Source: an uncultured Clostridia bacterium
GTDB taxonomy: Bacteria; Bacillota; Clostridia; Christensenellales; Aristaeellaceae
Length of the DNA stretch: 9,390 nt
Direction: 5' to 3'
NCBI GenBank assembly: GCA_934636425.1
Contig: CAKUAV010000122.1
Location: 1 to 9,390, forward strand
Part shown: positions 1 through 6,368 of the stretch, piece after piece
Position numbering within the stretch: position 1 is the first letter of the stretch
Layout: each line of letters begins with the position of its first letter
Position numbers and translations under genes: made by a program
Notes under the pieces: generated by a model
Database searches by the model: none
The model's input: only the letters and a program-made list of their open reading frames with translations
What the model was told of the DNA's origin: nothing

Positions 1-264
1 TTCTATATTCCGTCTCTGATCTATGAGAACGAGAAGCTCGCTCTGTGGCTTAGGACGCTGATACACATGACCATCGGCACGATCGTCTATCTGCTGACGG
101 CGTATTTTGCCGGATGGATGGCGTCAGACATTGCGGGGACAGCGCTGCGGCTCCTGATTGCCCTGGGCGCTGCCGCTATCATCTGGCTCTGCATTTTCCT
201 ATACATCAAAGGTCAGGCAAGGAAGATGAATCAAAAAATCAGGGAGAAGCAGCAGGACGAATAA
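1..264 (+). CDS. DUF3021-like membrane protein, 3' part only
   Basis: The reading frame is open from the first base of the window to a TAA stop, so the true start lies upstream and the internal ATG at 67 is not the start. The 87 visible residues hold two hydrophobic segments (about residues 24-40 and 48-68), the second ending IIWLCIFLYIKG, followed by a basic, hydrophilic tail (KMNQKIREKQQDE). The N-terminal stretch SLIYENEKLALWLRTLIH, the GWM after the first segment and the IIW...KMNQKI ending match my memory of the C-terminal half of DUF3021 proteins, Firmicutes membrane proteins of about 130-150 residues. In that family the gene usually follows a LytTR-type DNA-binding regulator; that neighbour would be outside the window. 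The molecular function of DUF3021 is not known. A terminator follows 30 bp after the stop, so this is the last gene of its transcript. Confidence 0.75.
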   Translation, partial: FYIPSLIYENEKLALWLRTLIHMTIGTIVYLLTAYFAGWMASDIAGTALRLLIALGAAAIIWLCIFLYIKGQARKMNQKIREKQQDE

Positions 265-293
265 CAGCCGTCACAAAGCATTGTTCCTCAAGA

Positions 294-324
294 GCGCAAT
301 CGACGAAAATCGGCTGCGCTTTTT
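294..324 (+). terminator. Intrinsic terminator after the DUF3021-like gene
   Basis: Ten-base arms 294-303 and 310-319 pair with one mismatch and one G-U, closing a six-base loop (cgaaaa), and are followed by TTTTT at 320-324. It lies 30 bp past the stop of the upstream + gene and would end that transcript. The rest of the gap to 514 shows no gene with a ribosome binding site; it holds only a weak inverted repeat (cgggag near 445 with ctcccg near 475). Confidence 0.7.
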
Positions 325-514
325 CACTGCCCGCCCCATACAGCAAGGAACGCCGCATGGCGACAGGCGAAGCCGCAAATATGCGCGGCGCATGAGGGAA
401 ACCCTGCTTCACGGCAAGCGCCTGCGCGCCGGCAGGGGACGGGTCGGGAGCATTTGCATCGAAAGCCGCGCTCTCCCGCCCCCATGCGCTCAATGGACAG
501 CCCGCGCATGCGAA

Positions 515-554
515 GCGCCGCGCCCCTCGCTTGAAGGGACGCGGCGCGTTTTTT
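515..554 (+). terminator. Strong hairpin with T-tract at the 3' end of prfC
   Basis: Arms 515-522 (gcgccgcg) and 540-547 (cgcggcgc) pair perfectly, with an inner CCCT/AGGG helix and a seven-base loop. TTTTTT at 549-554 follows on the + strand, so by orientation it stops rightward transcription. It lies only 2 bp past the prfC stop codon, which is on the - strand; there the same hairpin has an A-tract before it and no U-tract after it. It may protect prfC from opposing transcription or act in both directions. Confidence 0.6.
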
Positions 555-556
555 GA

Positions 557-2170
557 TTATTCCATCAGGTCGGCCTCGGTGCGGTCGGCGGTTTCGGCCA
601 GCTCGAGGCCCTCGTTGTTCTCCATGGCGAGGCGTATGCTCCAGTCGTTTTCAAACAGCAGCACGTCGCGGCCGGAGCGGTCTATGGCGGGCGCTGTGGT
701 CGAGGTCAGGCGCAGCCTGTCGACCGGCTTGGGGGTTTTGACAATCCAGCGCACATGGCGGAAGGGCAGCGTCTCGCGGGTGACCTCCACGCCGTACTCG
801 ACCTTCAGCCGGTATTCCAGCACGTCCATCTGCAGCACGCCGACCACGCCGGCGATCATTTCCTCGCGGCCGATGTGGGGGCGCTTGAATGTCTGTATCG
901 CGCCCTCCTGAGAGAGCTGGTTGACGCCCTTCAAAAACTGCTTGCGCTTCATGCTGTCCACAGGGCTGATGCGCGCGAAGAACTCGGGCGCGAACAGCGG
1001 TATGCCCGAATAGCGCACAGGCTCGCCGGTGCAGACGGTGTCGCCCAGCCGGAATATGCCGGGATCGAACAGGCCGATGATGTCGCCCGCGTAGGCCACG
1101 TCGACGCTCTCATGCTCCTGCGCCATGAACTGCTGGGGCTGGGCGAGCTTTATGCGGCTGTTCGTGCCCGAATGCCACACGGTCATGCCCTTTTCGAACA
1201 CGCCGGAGCATATGCGCATGAAGGCCAGCCGGTCGCGGTGGGCGGGGTTCATGTTGGCCTGAATCTTGAATATGAAGCCGGTGAATTTGTCGCTGTCGGG
1301 CGCGATCTCGCCCTTGTCGGACACGCGCGCGGTGGGCATCTTCGTGTAGGAGAGGAAGCGCTTGAGGAACGGCTCCACGCCGAAGTTGTTGGACGCGCTG
1401 CCGAAGAAGAGCGGCGTGAGCTGGCCGGAGAGTATCTTGTCCAGCTCGAACGGGTCGCCCGCCACGTCCAGCATCTCCACGTCCTCCAGCAGCTTGTCGT
1501 AGTAGCTCCTGCCGATGGTATCGCACAGCGCCGGGTCGTCTATCGAAATCGACTGCACCTCGACCTGCGTCTGGCCGTGATCGCCGCCCTTGTACAGCTC
1601 GACCATGCGGGTGTCGCGGTGATAGACGCCCTTGAAGTCGCCGTGGGTGCCTATGGGCCAGTTGACCGGGCAGGAGCGTATGCCCAGCACGTTTTCCAGC
1701 TCCTCCATCAGCTCGAAGGGATCCTTGCCGGCGCGGTCCATCTTGTTGACGAACGTGAATATCGGAATCGAGCGCAGGCGGCAGACCTTGAACAGCTTTA
1801 TGGTCTGCTCCTCAACGCCCTTGGCGCAGTCGATCAGCATGACCGCGCTGTCCGCGGCCACCAGCGTGCGGTAGGTATCCTCGGAGAAGTCCTGATGGCC
1901 GGGCGTGTCGAGTATGTTTATGTGATAACCGTCAAAGTCGAACTGCATGGCCGAGGACGTGACCGAAATGCCGCGCTGCTTCTCGATTTCCATCCAGTCC
2001 GATGTGGCGTGATGCGCGGCCTTGCGCGCCTTGACCGAGCCGGCCTGACGAATCGCGCCGCCGTAGAGCAGCAGCTTTTCGGTCAGCGTGGTTTTACCGG
2101 CGTCCGGGTGAGAGATGATGGCGAATGTGCGCCTGCGCTGCACTTCCGCCTTGAGTTCGGGATGCTCCAT
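557..2170 (-). CDS. prfC: Peptide chain release factor 3 (RF3)
   Basis: RF3 is the translational GTPase that speeds removal of RF1/RF2 from the ribosome after peptide release, and acts in the cytoplasm. The 537-residue product (E. coli RF3 is 529) has all GTPase motifs: P-loop SHPDAGKT at residues 20-27, switch I QRGIS near 65-69, DTPGH at 88-92 and NKMD at 142-145. RF3-typical blocks follow, such as DKFTGFIFKIQANMNP, the FAPE...R segment and GVVGVLQMDVLEYRLK. The start at 2170 is chosen because AAGGAGG sits 9 bases upstream and the protein then begins like other RF3s, a few residues before RRRTFAIISHPDAGKT. The in-frame ATG at 2221 would add 17 residues with no adjacent ribosome binding site. 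It is monocistronic here, with its own promoter and a TAA stop. EF-G and TetM-type proteins are excluded by the RF3-specific motifs. Confidence 0.97.
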   Translation of the reverse strand: MEHPELKAEVQRRRTFAIISHPDAGKTTLTEKLLLYGGAIRQAGSVKARKAAHHATSDWMEIEKQRGISVTSSAMQFDFDGYHINILDTPGHQDFSEDTYRTLVAADSAVMLIDCAKGVEEQTIKLFKVCRLRSIPIFTFVNKMDRAGKDPFELMEELENVLGIRSCPVNWPIGTHGDFKGVYHRDTRMVELYKGGDHGQTQVEVQSISIDDPALCDTIGRSYYDKLLEDVEMLDVAGDPFELDKILSGQLTPLFFGSASNNFGVEPFLKRFLSYTKMPTARVSDKGEIAPDSDKFTGFIFKIQANMNPAHRDRLAFMRICSGVFEKGMTVWHSGTNSRIKLAQPQQFMAQEHESVDVAYAGDIIGLFDPGIFRLGDTVCTGEPVRYSGIPLFAPEFFARISPVDSMKRKQFLKGVNQLSQEGAIQTFKRPHIGREEMIAGVVGVLQMDVLEYRLKVEYGVEVTRETLPFRHVRWIVKTPKPVDRLRLTSTTAPAIDRSGRDVLLFENDWSIRLAMENNEGLELAETADRTEADLME

Positions 2171-2285
2171 GAGACTGATCCTCCTTATTCGGCTTGAGCC
2201 GTCAGATATATTTTCGTTCATTTCGAGCCGAATGCCGTCAATTCATAGCTCCCCGATCCTCCTCCCAATGCCCTTTAACCCAACT

Positions 2286-2314
2286 ATTATATACCAGCTT
2301 TGCGCTCCTGTATC
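2286..2314 (-). promoter_or_regulatory. Likely prfC promoter
   Basis: On the - strand a perfect TATAAT (2286-2291) is preceded by a 17-base spacer and a weak -35, GATACA (2309-2314). A TGG upstream of the overlapping TATATA gives an extended -10 character that could offset the weak -35. The leader to the prfC ATG at 2170 would be about 110 bases. Confidence 0.6.
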
Positions 2315-2775
2315 GCATAACTTCGTTAAGTGTTGCGGCGCAGGGGCGTCCGGCGCGCAAAAAACCGGCCGCGTTTTAGAAATTTGCGCGCGTCGCGGAC
2401 GTTCGCATTGGACAGACGAAGTCGCCTCCGCAGGCGTGCGGATGAAGTCGCTGCGTCTTTGGAGAATGCGGCGTTCTTTTTTGCGTCTCTCGCGCTGGCG
2501 GGGCTGTGCATTCTCCTGCCGCCGCGCCGGGGGCTGTTATACTGCGCTGGCGCGACAAGGCGAGAGGCCGGGAAGATAGGCCGTCCAAAGGCACACGTTT
2601 GTCCGCGCTGGCGCGGCAGCCGCAGTGCGGCCTCCACTTAATGTAGCGGCGGGTTATCATATGATGGTGAATTGTGCGCCGGCGAAATGTTTGTGCCTGC
2701 CGGATTTAGTCCCGGCACAGGCGTTTGTGCGCGCGGGGGCGGCGGGGGGAATTCGGAATGCGGGGGATGAGCGCG

Positions 2776-3244
2776 GCTGGACTTGCGCCTCTGGCGGGGC
2801 GGTTTGCCATCGGTTCACGCCCGGCCTTGCGGTTCTGGCGGGGCGGTTTGCCCTCGGTTCGCGCGCGGCCTTCCGTTTCTGTCGCGGCGTTTGCCCTCGG
2901 TTCACGCTTGGCATTGCGGCTCTATCGCTGCGTTTTGCCTCAGTTTATGCCCGGGCTTGCGACTCTGGCTAGGCTGTTGCCATCGGTTCGCGCGCGGCCT
3001 TACGGTTCTGGCGGAGCGGTTTGTGCTCGGTTCGCGCGCGGCCTTCCGTTTCTGTCGCGGCACTTGTCTTCGGTTCGCGCGCCCGGTGATGCGATGAGCG
3101 TACCCAGCCTTCTGTTTCTGTCGCAGCGTTTGCGCTCGGTTCACGCGTTCGGGCTTGCGGTTCTGGCGGGCGTTGTCCTCGGTTCGCGCGCGGCATTGCG
3201 GTTCTATTGCGGTGTTTTGCCTCGGTTCACGCCTGCTGTTTGCC
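2776..3244. repeat. Degenerate 43-44 bp tandem repeat array, about 10 units
   Basis: A core cggttcrcgc recurs at 2811, 2855, 2898, 2941 (diverged), 2984, 3028, 3071, 3137, 3180 and 3223. The steps are 44, 43, 43, 43, 43, 44, 43, 66, 43 and 43 bases. Between cores each unit carries variants of cggccttncggttctg followed by a GC-rich block and gtttgcc. The 66-base step contains an insertion of about 22 bases (around 3081-3105). Copies differ by several bases each and there are no unique spacers between conserved repeats. The array begins about 355 bp past the terL stop. Confidence 0.85.
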
Positions 3245-3296
3245 GCCTTGCGCCAAACAGGACGGCTTGCGGTATCTTGCGTTCCTGTTCCGCCGG

Positions 3297-3394
3297 GTCG
3301 AGATCGCCATTTGTGCGTTCTCGTGATGTCGGCGCGGTTATCTGCCTTTGCGGGTTCACTTCGGGTTTGGCCGTTTCTTTGTGGCGATCTCGAC
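3297..3394. repeat. 13 bp perfect inverted repeat with 72 bp interior
   Basis: gtcgagatcgcca at 3297-3309 is the exact reverse complement of 3382-3394. It sits just beyond the 43-44 bp array. The interior holds a degenerate array-like core near 3352. It could be a long hairpin in RNA or a relic of an inverted duplication; nothing shows its role. Confidence 0.6.
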
Positions 3395-3500
3395 GGGTTG
3401 CCGGGGATGCGGGGTACGGGAGAACGGGGGCTGGCGGCGCGGCCTTTGTGCGTCTTTGCGCGGTCACATCGGCCTTGCAATGCTTTCCGCGGGGAGTACG

Positions 3501-3548
3501 CTGGGGCTGCGCGCCCCAGACTGCGCCAAAGAGTCTTCGACTCTCTGG
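3501..3548 (-). other. Two adjacent hairpins downstream of terL
   Basis: 3501-3519 forms a 7 bp stem (ctggggc/gccccag) with a 5-base loop. 3526-3548 forms a 10 bp stem with a 3-base loop. The second stem has an A-C mismatch if transcribed from + but a G-U pair if transcribed from -, which fits leftward transcription out of terL. There is no long U-tract, so they are not classic terminators, but they may slow or end the terL transcript 50-100 bases after its stop. Confidence 0.45.
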
Positions 3549-3599
3549 ACTCTCTTCATGGGGCTGACCGAGTGGCAAAGTGCGCTTTGCGCGGCGGGG

Positions 3600-5075
3600 T
3601 TATGTCCGTGCGTATTCGCGGCGATTCCGCACGGCCAGCCGCTTCTTATGCCGCACCACCATCGTATCGGGAATTCGCTCCGGCGCGTGCGGCTCAGGCC
3701 TGCTCATAACGAAGTATCTCAGCTCGTCCATGGCGTGATCGTCGCGCTTGATCGGCTCCTCCTCGTCCTCCTTCCAGCGATACTGCTTGATCTCGCGGAT
3801 CATCATCGGGCAGCTGGAAAATATGAACAGCCCCGGCTTCCCGTCCGGCCAGCGCGCCGTGTCGAAGTGCGGCCGCCTCTCCAGCGCCTGCTTGACGCGC
3901 TGTATGCCCGCCCATTTCGATTTGTTCACGCGCGTGTTGACATTGAGCCCCTGCTCGCGGAACAGCTCGGCCACGCTCTTCTCGCTCTGCAGCGTGCGCT
4001 GGTCGGCGGCCGCGTCCATGAGCGCGTTCAGCCGTCCGGAAGCGTCGCGCTTCCAGCCCAGCGCGCGGCTGATGCGGTCGATCTCGCGCATATGCGCGGC
4101 GATGGGCATATTCGCGCGGTAGTGCTCGGCCACGACGTATATGCAGCCCTCGTGATCCACAGCGTACCAGTGGCAGGAGAGCGGATTGCTCAGTCCCGGG
4201 TCGATCGAAAGGCATTCCTGCCAGTCGGGCGGTATGTCGAACGGCTCGATCACATGGACGCGCTCGTCAAACTCGCCGTACACCAGCCCGTTTACCGATA
4301 TGAACCGCCCGTCGCGGCGCGCTTCCAGCTCGTCCGGCGGCAGCGCCTTCTCCATCCGCTCGATCTCATCGGGCGACAGATATGGGTTGTCGCGCCAGCT
4401 CATTGTCACCACCCACACGTCCGGGTCGCATCGCGCGTTCAGATAGATCGTCTCGTACACCCATGTCAGCCCCTTGAGCGGGGTCATCGTGCCGAACAGG
4501 CAGCCGCCTGAGTCCAGCACGCGCATCAGGCATTCCTGATAGACGTCCTCCGGCGGCTCCTCGTCGAACCACACGAAGTCCAGGCTCACGCCCTGGAATT
4601 TCTCCCGTCCCTGAGCGCAGGTCTTAAAGCCGATCGTCGACACGCCGCCGCACAGGCTCTCGATCTGTATCATGTCGATCACGCCGCCCGCCGGGTCGTC
4701 CGCGCGCCCCTCGCGCATTCTGATCGAGCGGATCCACGCGGGATTGATGTAGGAGAGCAGCTTCTTCTGCGCCACGTCGCGCTGCACCTCGTTGGACAGG
4801 CTCACCACCCAGCCGTTCATGGCGTGCGTCACGCGCCGGTAGGGGTGGCAGCCCCGCGCCAGATACACGCATTCCACAGCGCCCACCTCGGTCTTGCCGG
4901 TGCGGTTGCCGCCCAGCGCCCATCGGTTCCGGCAGGGCGACTGATGAAAGAGCGCCTGCCGCGCGTGCGGCTTGTAGTATTTCAGCTTGTCCTCGCGCTG
5001 CCGCCGCTCATATTCATCCATCAGCCCCTCGGCCTCCGCGAGCATGCGCTCCCGATCGGCGCGTTCCGCTTCCAT
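3600..5075 (-). CDS. terL: Phage terminase large subunit (orphan)
   Basis: Terminase large subunits are ATP-driven DNA-packaging motors with a nuclease that cuts concatemeric phage DNA and docks on the portal. Numbering the 491-residue product from 5075, the ATPase domain has Walker A GGNRTGKT (55-62), Walker B LDFVWFDEE (165-173) and the coupling segment GTMTPLKG (195-202). The C-terminal RNase H-like nuclease shows SIDPG (Asp292), an Asp-rich segment DAAAD (about 354-358) and RDDHAMDELRY (445-453) as candidate metal ligands. Length and motif order fit a complete protein. ATG 5075 is preferred because AAAGGAAG lies 9 bases upstream; ATG 5099 (8 residues longer) has no clear site. No small terminase, portal or capsid gene is adjacent: downstream is the gene-free repeat region, and upstream is a terminator and unrelated membrane proteins. 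It is therefore probably a prophage remnant, though the frame is intact. Stop is TAA. Confidence 0.92.
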   Translation of the reverse strand: MEAERADRERMLAEAEGLMDEYERRQREDKLKYYKPHARQALFHQSPCRNRWALGGNRTGKTEVGAVECVYLARGCHPYRRVTHAMNGWVVSLSNEVQRDVAQKKLLSYINPAWIRSIRMREGRADDPAGGVIDMIQIESLCGGVSTIGFKTCAQGREKFQGVSLDFVWFDEEPPEDVYQECLMRVLDSGGCLFGTMTPLKGLTWVYETIYLNARCDPDVWVVTMSWRDNPYLSPDEIERMEKALPPDELEARRDGRFISVNGLVYGEFDERVHVIEPFDIPPDWQECLSIDPGLSNPLSCHWYAVDHEGCIYVVAEHYRANMPIAAHMREIDRISRALGWKRDASGRLNALMDAAADQRTLQSEKSVAELFREQGLNVNTRVNKSKWAGIQRVKQALERRPHFDTARWPDGKPGLFIFSSCPMMIREIKQYRWKEDEEEPIKRDDHAMDELRYFVMSRPEPHAPERIPDTMVVRHKKRLAVRNRREYART

Positions 5076-5109
5076 GTCCACCCACTTCCTTTCTGTCATA
5101 AATCGGCGC

Positions 5110-5140
5110 AAAAAAGCCCGCCGCCCTCGTCGGGGCAGGC
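5110..5140 (-). terminator. Intrinsic terminator between membrane-protein operon and terL
   Basis: On the - strand a GC-rich hairpin (5116-5140, about 9 pairs with a bulge and a G-U) is followed directly by TTTTTT (5110-5115). It lies 34 bp after the VanZ-like gene stop and only 11 bp before the upstream-most terL ATG (5099), so terL should not be read through from the operon upstream unless the terminator leaks or is bypassed. Confidence 0.75.
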
Positions 5141-5173
5141 AGGCCTGTGCGTCTATGAATGTGTCTCGAAAAA

Positions 5174-5554
5174 TCATCGGTTCGTCTCTGCGGCTTTCCT
5201 CAGAAAAACATATGCGACTGCAATGCCGACAACGCCGAACACTGCGTCCAGAATGTCGGGGGTATTGCGTATCGGAATAAAACACTCATACCCAATGTTC
5301 AGTGCGCTCATGACCAATGCCGCTGCCGTAATGCCGCTAAACTTTCCGCCAGAGGACAGAACTGTAATTCCGAAAATCAACAGGAGCAGCATACAAAGCG
5401 CGAAATTGGTAATATGGTCAAGCAAAAAGTCGGGCAGCAGGCGCACATTCGGGAGAATATGTCCCAGCCAGCGGCACAGCATAAGGAGGGCGGCGAAAAC
5501 AATCAGGCACAAATAAATGATGAGATACTTCTTCTTGAAATCAAACTTTGGCAC
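5174..5554 (-). CDS. Small VanZ-like integral membrane protein
   Basis: The 126-residue product starts at GTG 5554; AAAGGAGGG lies 6 bases upstream and no better start exists. Four hydrophobic segments are visible at about residues 10-26, 49-66, 75-92 and 103-118, with a basic N-terminus (KFDFKKK) and a basic C-terminal tail. DHITNF before segment 2, and YECFIPIRNTPDILDAVFGVVG (Glu90, Arg96, Asp100, Asp103) between segments 3 and 4, resemble the conserved pattern of VanZ-family proteins, where the namesake gives low-level teicoplanin resistance and most members have unknown function. This is a pattern resemblance only, and resistance should not be inferred. It overlaps the upstream small membrane protein gene by 52 bp, so translation is probably coupled, and it ends at a TGA followed by an intrinsic terminator. 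Confidence 0.75.
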   Translation of the reverse strand: MPKFDFKKKYLIIYLCLIVFAALLMLCRWLGHILPNVRLLPDFLLDHITNFALCMLLLLIFGITVLSSGGKFSGITAAALVMSALNIGYECFIPIRNTPDILDAVFGVVGIAVAYVFLRKAAETNR

Positions 5555-5736
5555 TGAACACCCTCCTTTGCGCTGTTTTTCGAATTCCCCTGTCTTTCTG
5601 AAGAGAGCGTATCGGCTCGAAGGGTCGGAATTTGTCGGGCAAATAGAATAAGCGCAGCGCCTGCGATCAGCAAAGCAATGCCGACAACAAACTCTGCCAA
5701 CCCCAGCGCTGCGGCCAATCCCTTTAGAACCATCAT
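5503..5736 (-). CDS. Small single-span membrane protein, unknown function
   Basis: I do not recognise this 77-residue product. One hydrophobic segment covers about residues 10-34 (LGLAEFVVGIALLIAGAALI), followed by a polar tail rich in Ser, Arg and Gln. GGAGGTG lies 6 bases before ATG 5736 (9 before a second ATG at 5733), and a promoter with TATAAT lies about 46 bp upstream, so this is the first gene of a two-gene transcript with the VanZ-like gene. The last 52 bases run through the ribosome binding context and first codons of that next gene in another frame. The C-terminal 17 residues may therefore be unconstrained, and the functional part is probably the membrane segment. The pair may form a membrane complex, but that is inference from the overlap alone. 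Confidence 0.6.
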   Translation of the reverse strand: MMVLKGLAAALGLAEFVVGIALLIAGAALILFARQIPTLRADTLSSERQGNSKNSAKEGVQCQSLISRRSISSFICA

Positions 5737-5781
5737 AGAAACACCTCCGTAAATCGCGATTGATCGTTCTTAGCCAAAACC

Positions 5782-5790
5782 ATTATACCA
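5782..5790 (-). promoter_or_regulatory. Extended -10 promoter of the membrane-protein pair
   Basis: On the - strand TGG (5788-5790) directly precedes a consensus TATAAT (5782-5787), an extended -10 element. No good -35 is visible at 16-18 bases, as is usual for this promoter class. Transcription would start near 5775, giving a leader of about 40 bases to ATG 5736. Confidence 0.65.
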
Positions 5791-5833
5791 TATCCTCGCG
5801 AATGCTTCTATTGAAAAGTTCGCAAGAAGCAGA

Positions 5834-5861
5834 TGCGGCACGGGATATTTCCCGCACCGCA
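5834..5861 (-). terminator. Terminator-like hairpin after the broken XRE gene
   Basis: A 12 bp stem (5834-5845 with 5850-5861) closes a 4-base loop, 21 bp after the pseudogene stop. The two non-Watson-Crick positions are G-U if read from the - strand but mismatches on +, which fits leftward transcription. Only a mixed T-rich stretch (tctgcttctt) follows, so termination may be partial. Confidence 0.5.
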
Positions 5862-5882
5862 GTGATGAAAGCGTCCGATTTT

Positions 5883-6314
5883 TCATTCTTTTTCCACGAT
5901 TGACTCAATGGACTGCGCGCTGTCTGCTGTGCCGGATTGGTTGGGCGAAAAGGTAAAGACGGCTGCAAGAATCAAAATCAGGACATATGCGGCGATAACG
6001 CCGCCAGCGATGAAGGCCATCGCTTTCCAAACTCTCTTTGCCCGCCTGTTTTTGATTGCAAGCTGTTCGTTGATTCGGGAAAGCTGTTCCGCCAAAGCGT
6101 CCGGCTGTTCTTCCGCTTCGATTTTGGAGCCGAGCAGCTGACTTACCGGCGTCTCTAAAGCTTCCGCCAGCCTTATCAGCAGCTCGGCGTCGGGAACAGA
6201 AAGCCCCTTTTCCTATTTTGAAACGGTCTGCCTTACGACATTCAGTCTTGCCGCCAGTTCTTCCTGTGTGACGCCCTTCTTCTTGCGAAGCGCTTTTAAG
6301 TTATCCTGAAGCAT
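5883..6314 (-). pseudogene. Membrane-anchored XRE-type regulator, broken by an amber stop
   Basis: Reading from ATG 6314 (AAAGGAGG 8 bases upstream) gives a typical XRE helix-turn-helix (MLQDNLKALRKKKGVTQEEL, then ARLNVVRQTVSK). A TAG follows at codon 34 (6213-6215), and the same frame continues EKGLSVPDAELLIRLAEALE, an acidic/polar linker, a basic patch (KNRRAKRVWK) and one membrane segment (about residues 98-122), ending at TGA 5883. Family members normally have Trp at that spot (SKWE), so a single TGG-to-TAG change explains the break. The intact product would be 143 residues: a DNA-binding head tethered to the membrane. The downstream part stays fully open, so the lesion is recent or suppressed, or a sequence error. 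Its own promoter and a hairpin after its stop separate it from the two membrane protein genes, which it may once have regulated. Confidence 0.85.
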
Positions 6315-6338
6315 AGCGAATTCCTCCTTTGCACGCTC

Positions 6339-6368
6339 ATTATCGTGCGGGAAGCGGCGTTACCTCAA
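6339..6368 (-). promoter_or_regulatory. Promoter of the broken XRE regulator, with possible operator
   Basis: On the - strand TTGAGG (6363-6368), an 18-base spacer and GATAAT (6339-6344) lie just before the ribosome binding site at about 6323-6330, giving a very short leader. An inverted repeat gcacg/cgtgc (6331-6335 and 6344-6348) overlaps the -10 and could be an autoregulatory operator. Confidence 0.5.

Larger units (their letters stand above)
2315..3599. other. Gene-free 1.3 kb interval between prfC and terL
   Basis: Long frames are open here on both strands (for example 2725-3567 + and 2902-3480 -), but in a GC-rich stretch. They cross a 43-44 bp repeat whose period is not a multiple of three, lack convincing ribosome binding sites, and give Arg/Ala/Pro/Ser-rich translations typical of non-coding GC-rich DNA. 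What is visible: a 9 bp perfect inverted repeat at 2353-2361 and 2383-2391; a weak hairpin plus T6 near 2461-2482 (+); a 10 bp palindrome atcatatgat at 2656-2665; a bulged hairpin at 2695-2722; the tandem array 2776-3244; degenerate array-like sequence to about 3500; a 13 bp inverted repeat at 3297-3394; and two adjacent hairpins at 3501-3548. Confidence 0.65.

Noticed and set aside
755..2197. 480-codon frame opposite prfC
   Set aside because: Antisense shadow of a well-supported RF3 gene in GC-rich DNA.
2171..2221. Upstream ATG (2221) as the prfC start
   Set aside because: No adjacent ribosome binding site, while ATG 2170 has AAGGAGG at ideal spacing and fits RF3 family N-termini.
2776..3244. 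First tandem array as a CRISPR array
   Set aside because: The whole 43-44 bp unit recurs with drift; there are no near-identical repeats separated by unique spacers, and no cas gene is nearby.
2725..3567. 280-codon + frame, and 2902-3480 on -, as real genes
   Set aside because: Both cross a tandem repeat whose period is not a multiple of three, lack good ribosome binding sites and give Arg/Ala/Ser-rich low-complexity translations.
3348..4511. 387-codon frame opposite terL
   Set aside because: Antisense shadow of the terminase gene; no domain recognised.
6213..6215. TAG reassigned to an amino acid in this organism
   Set aside because: Only one internal TAG is seen, at a Trp position where a single base change explains it; there is no other support in the window.
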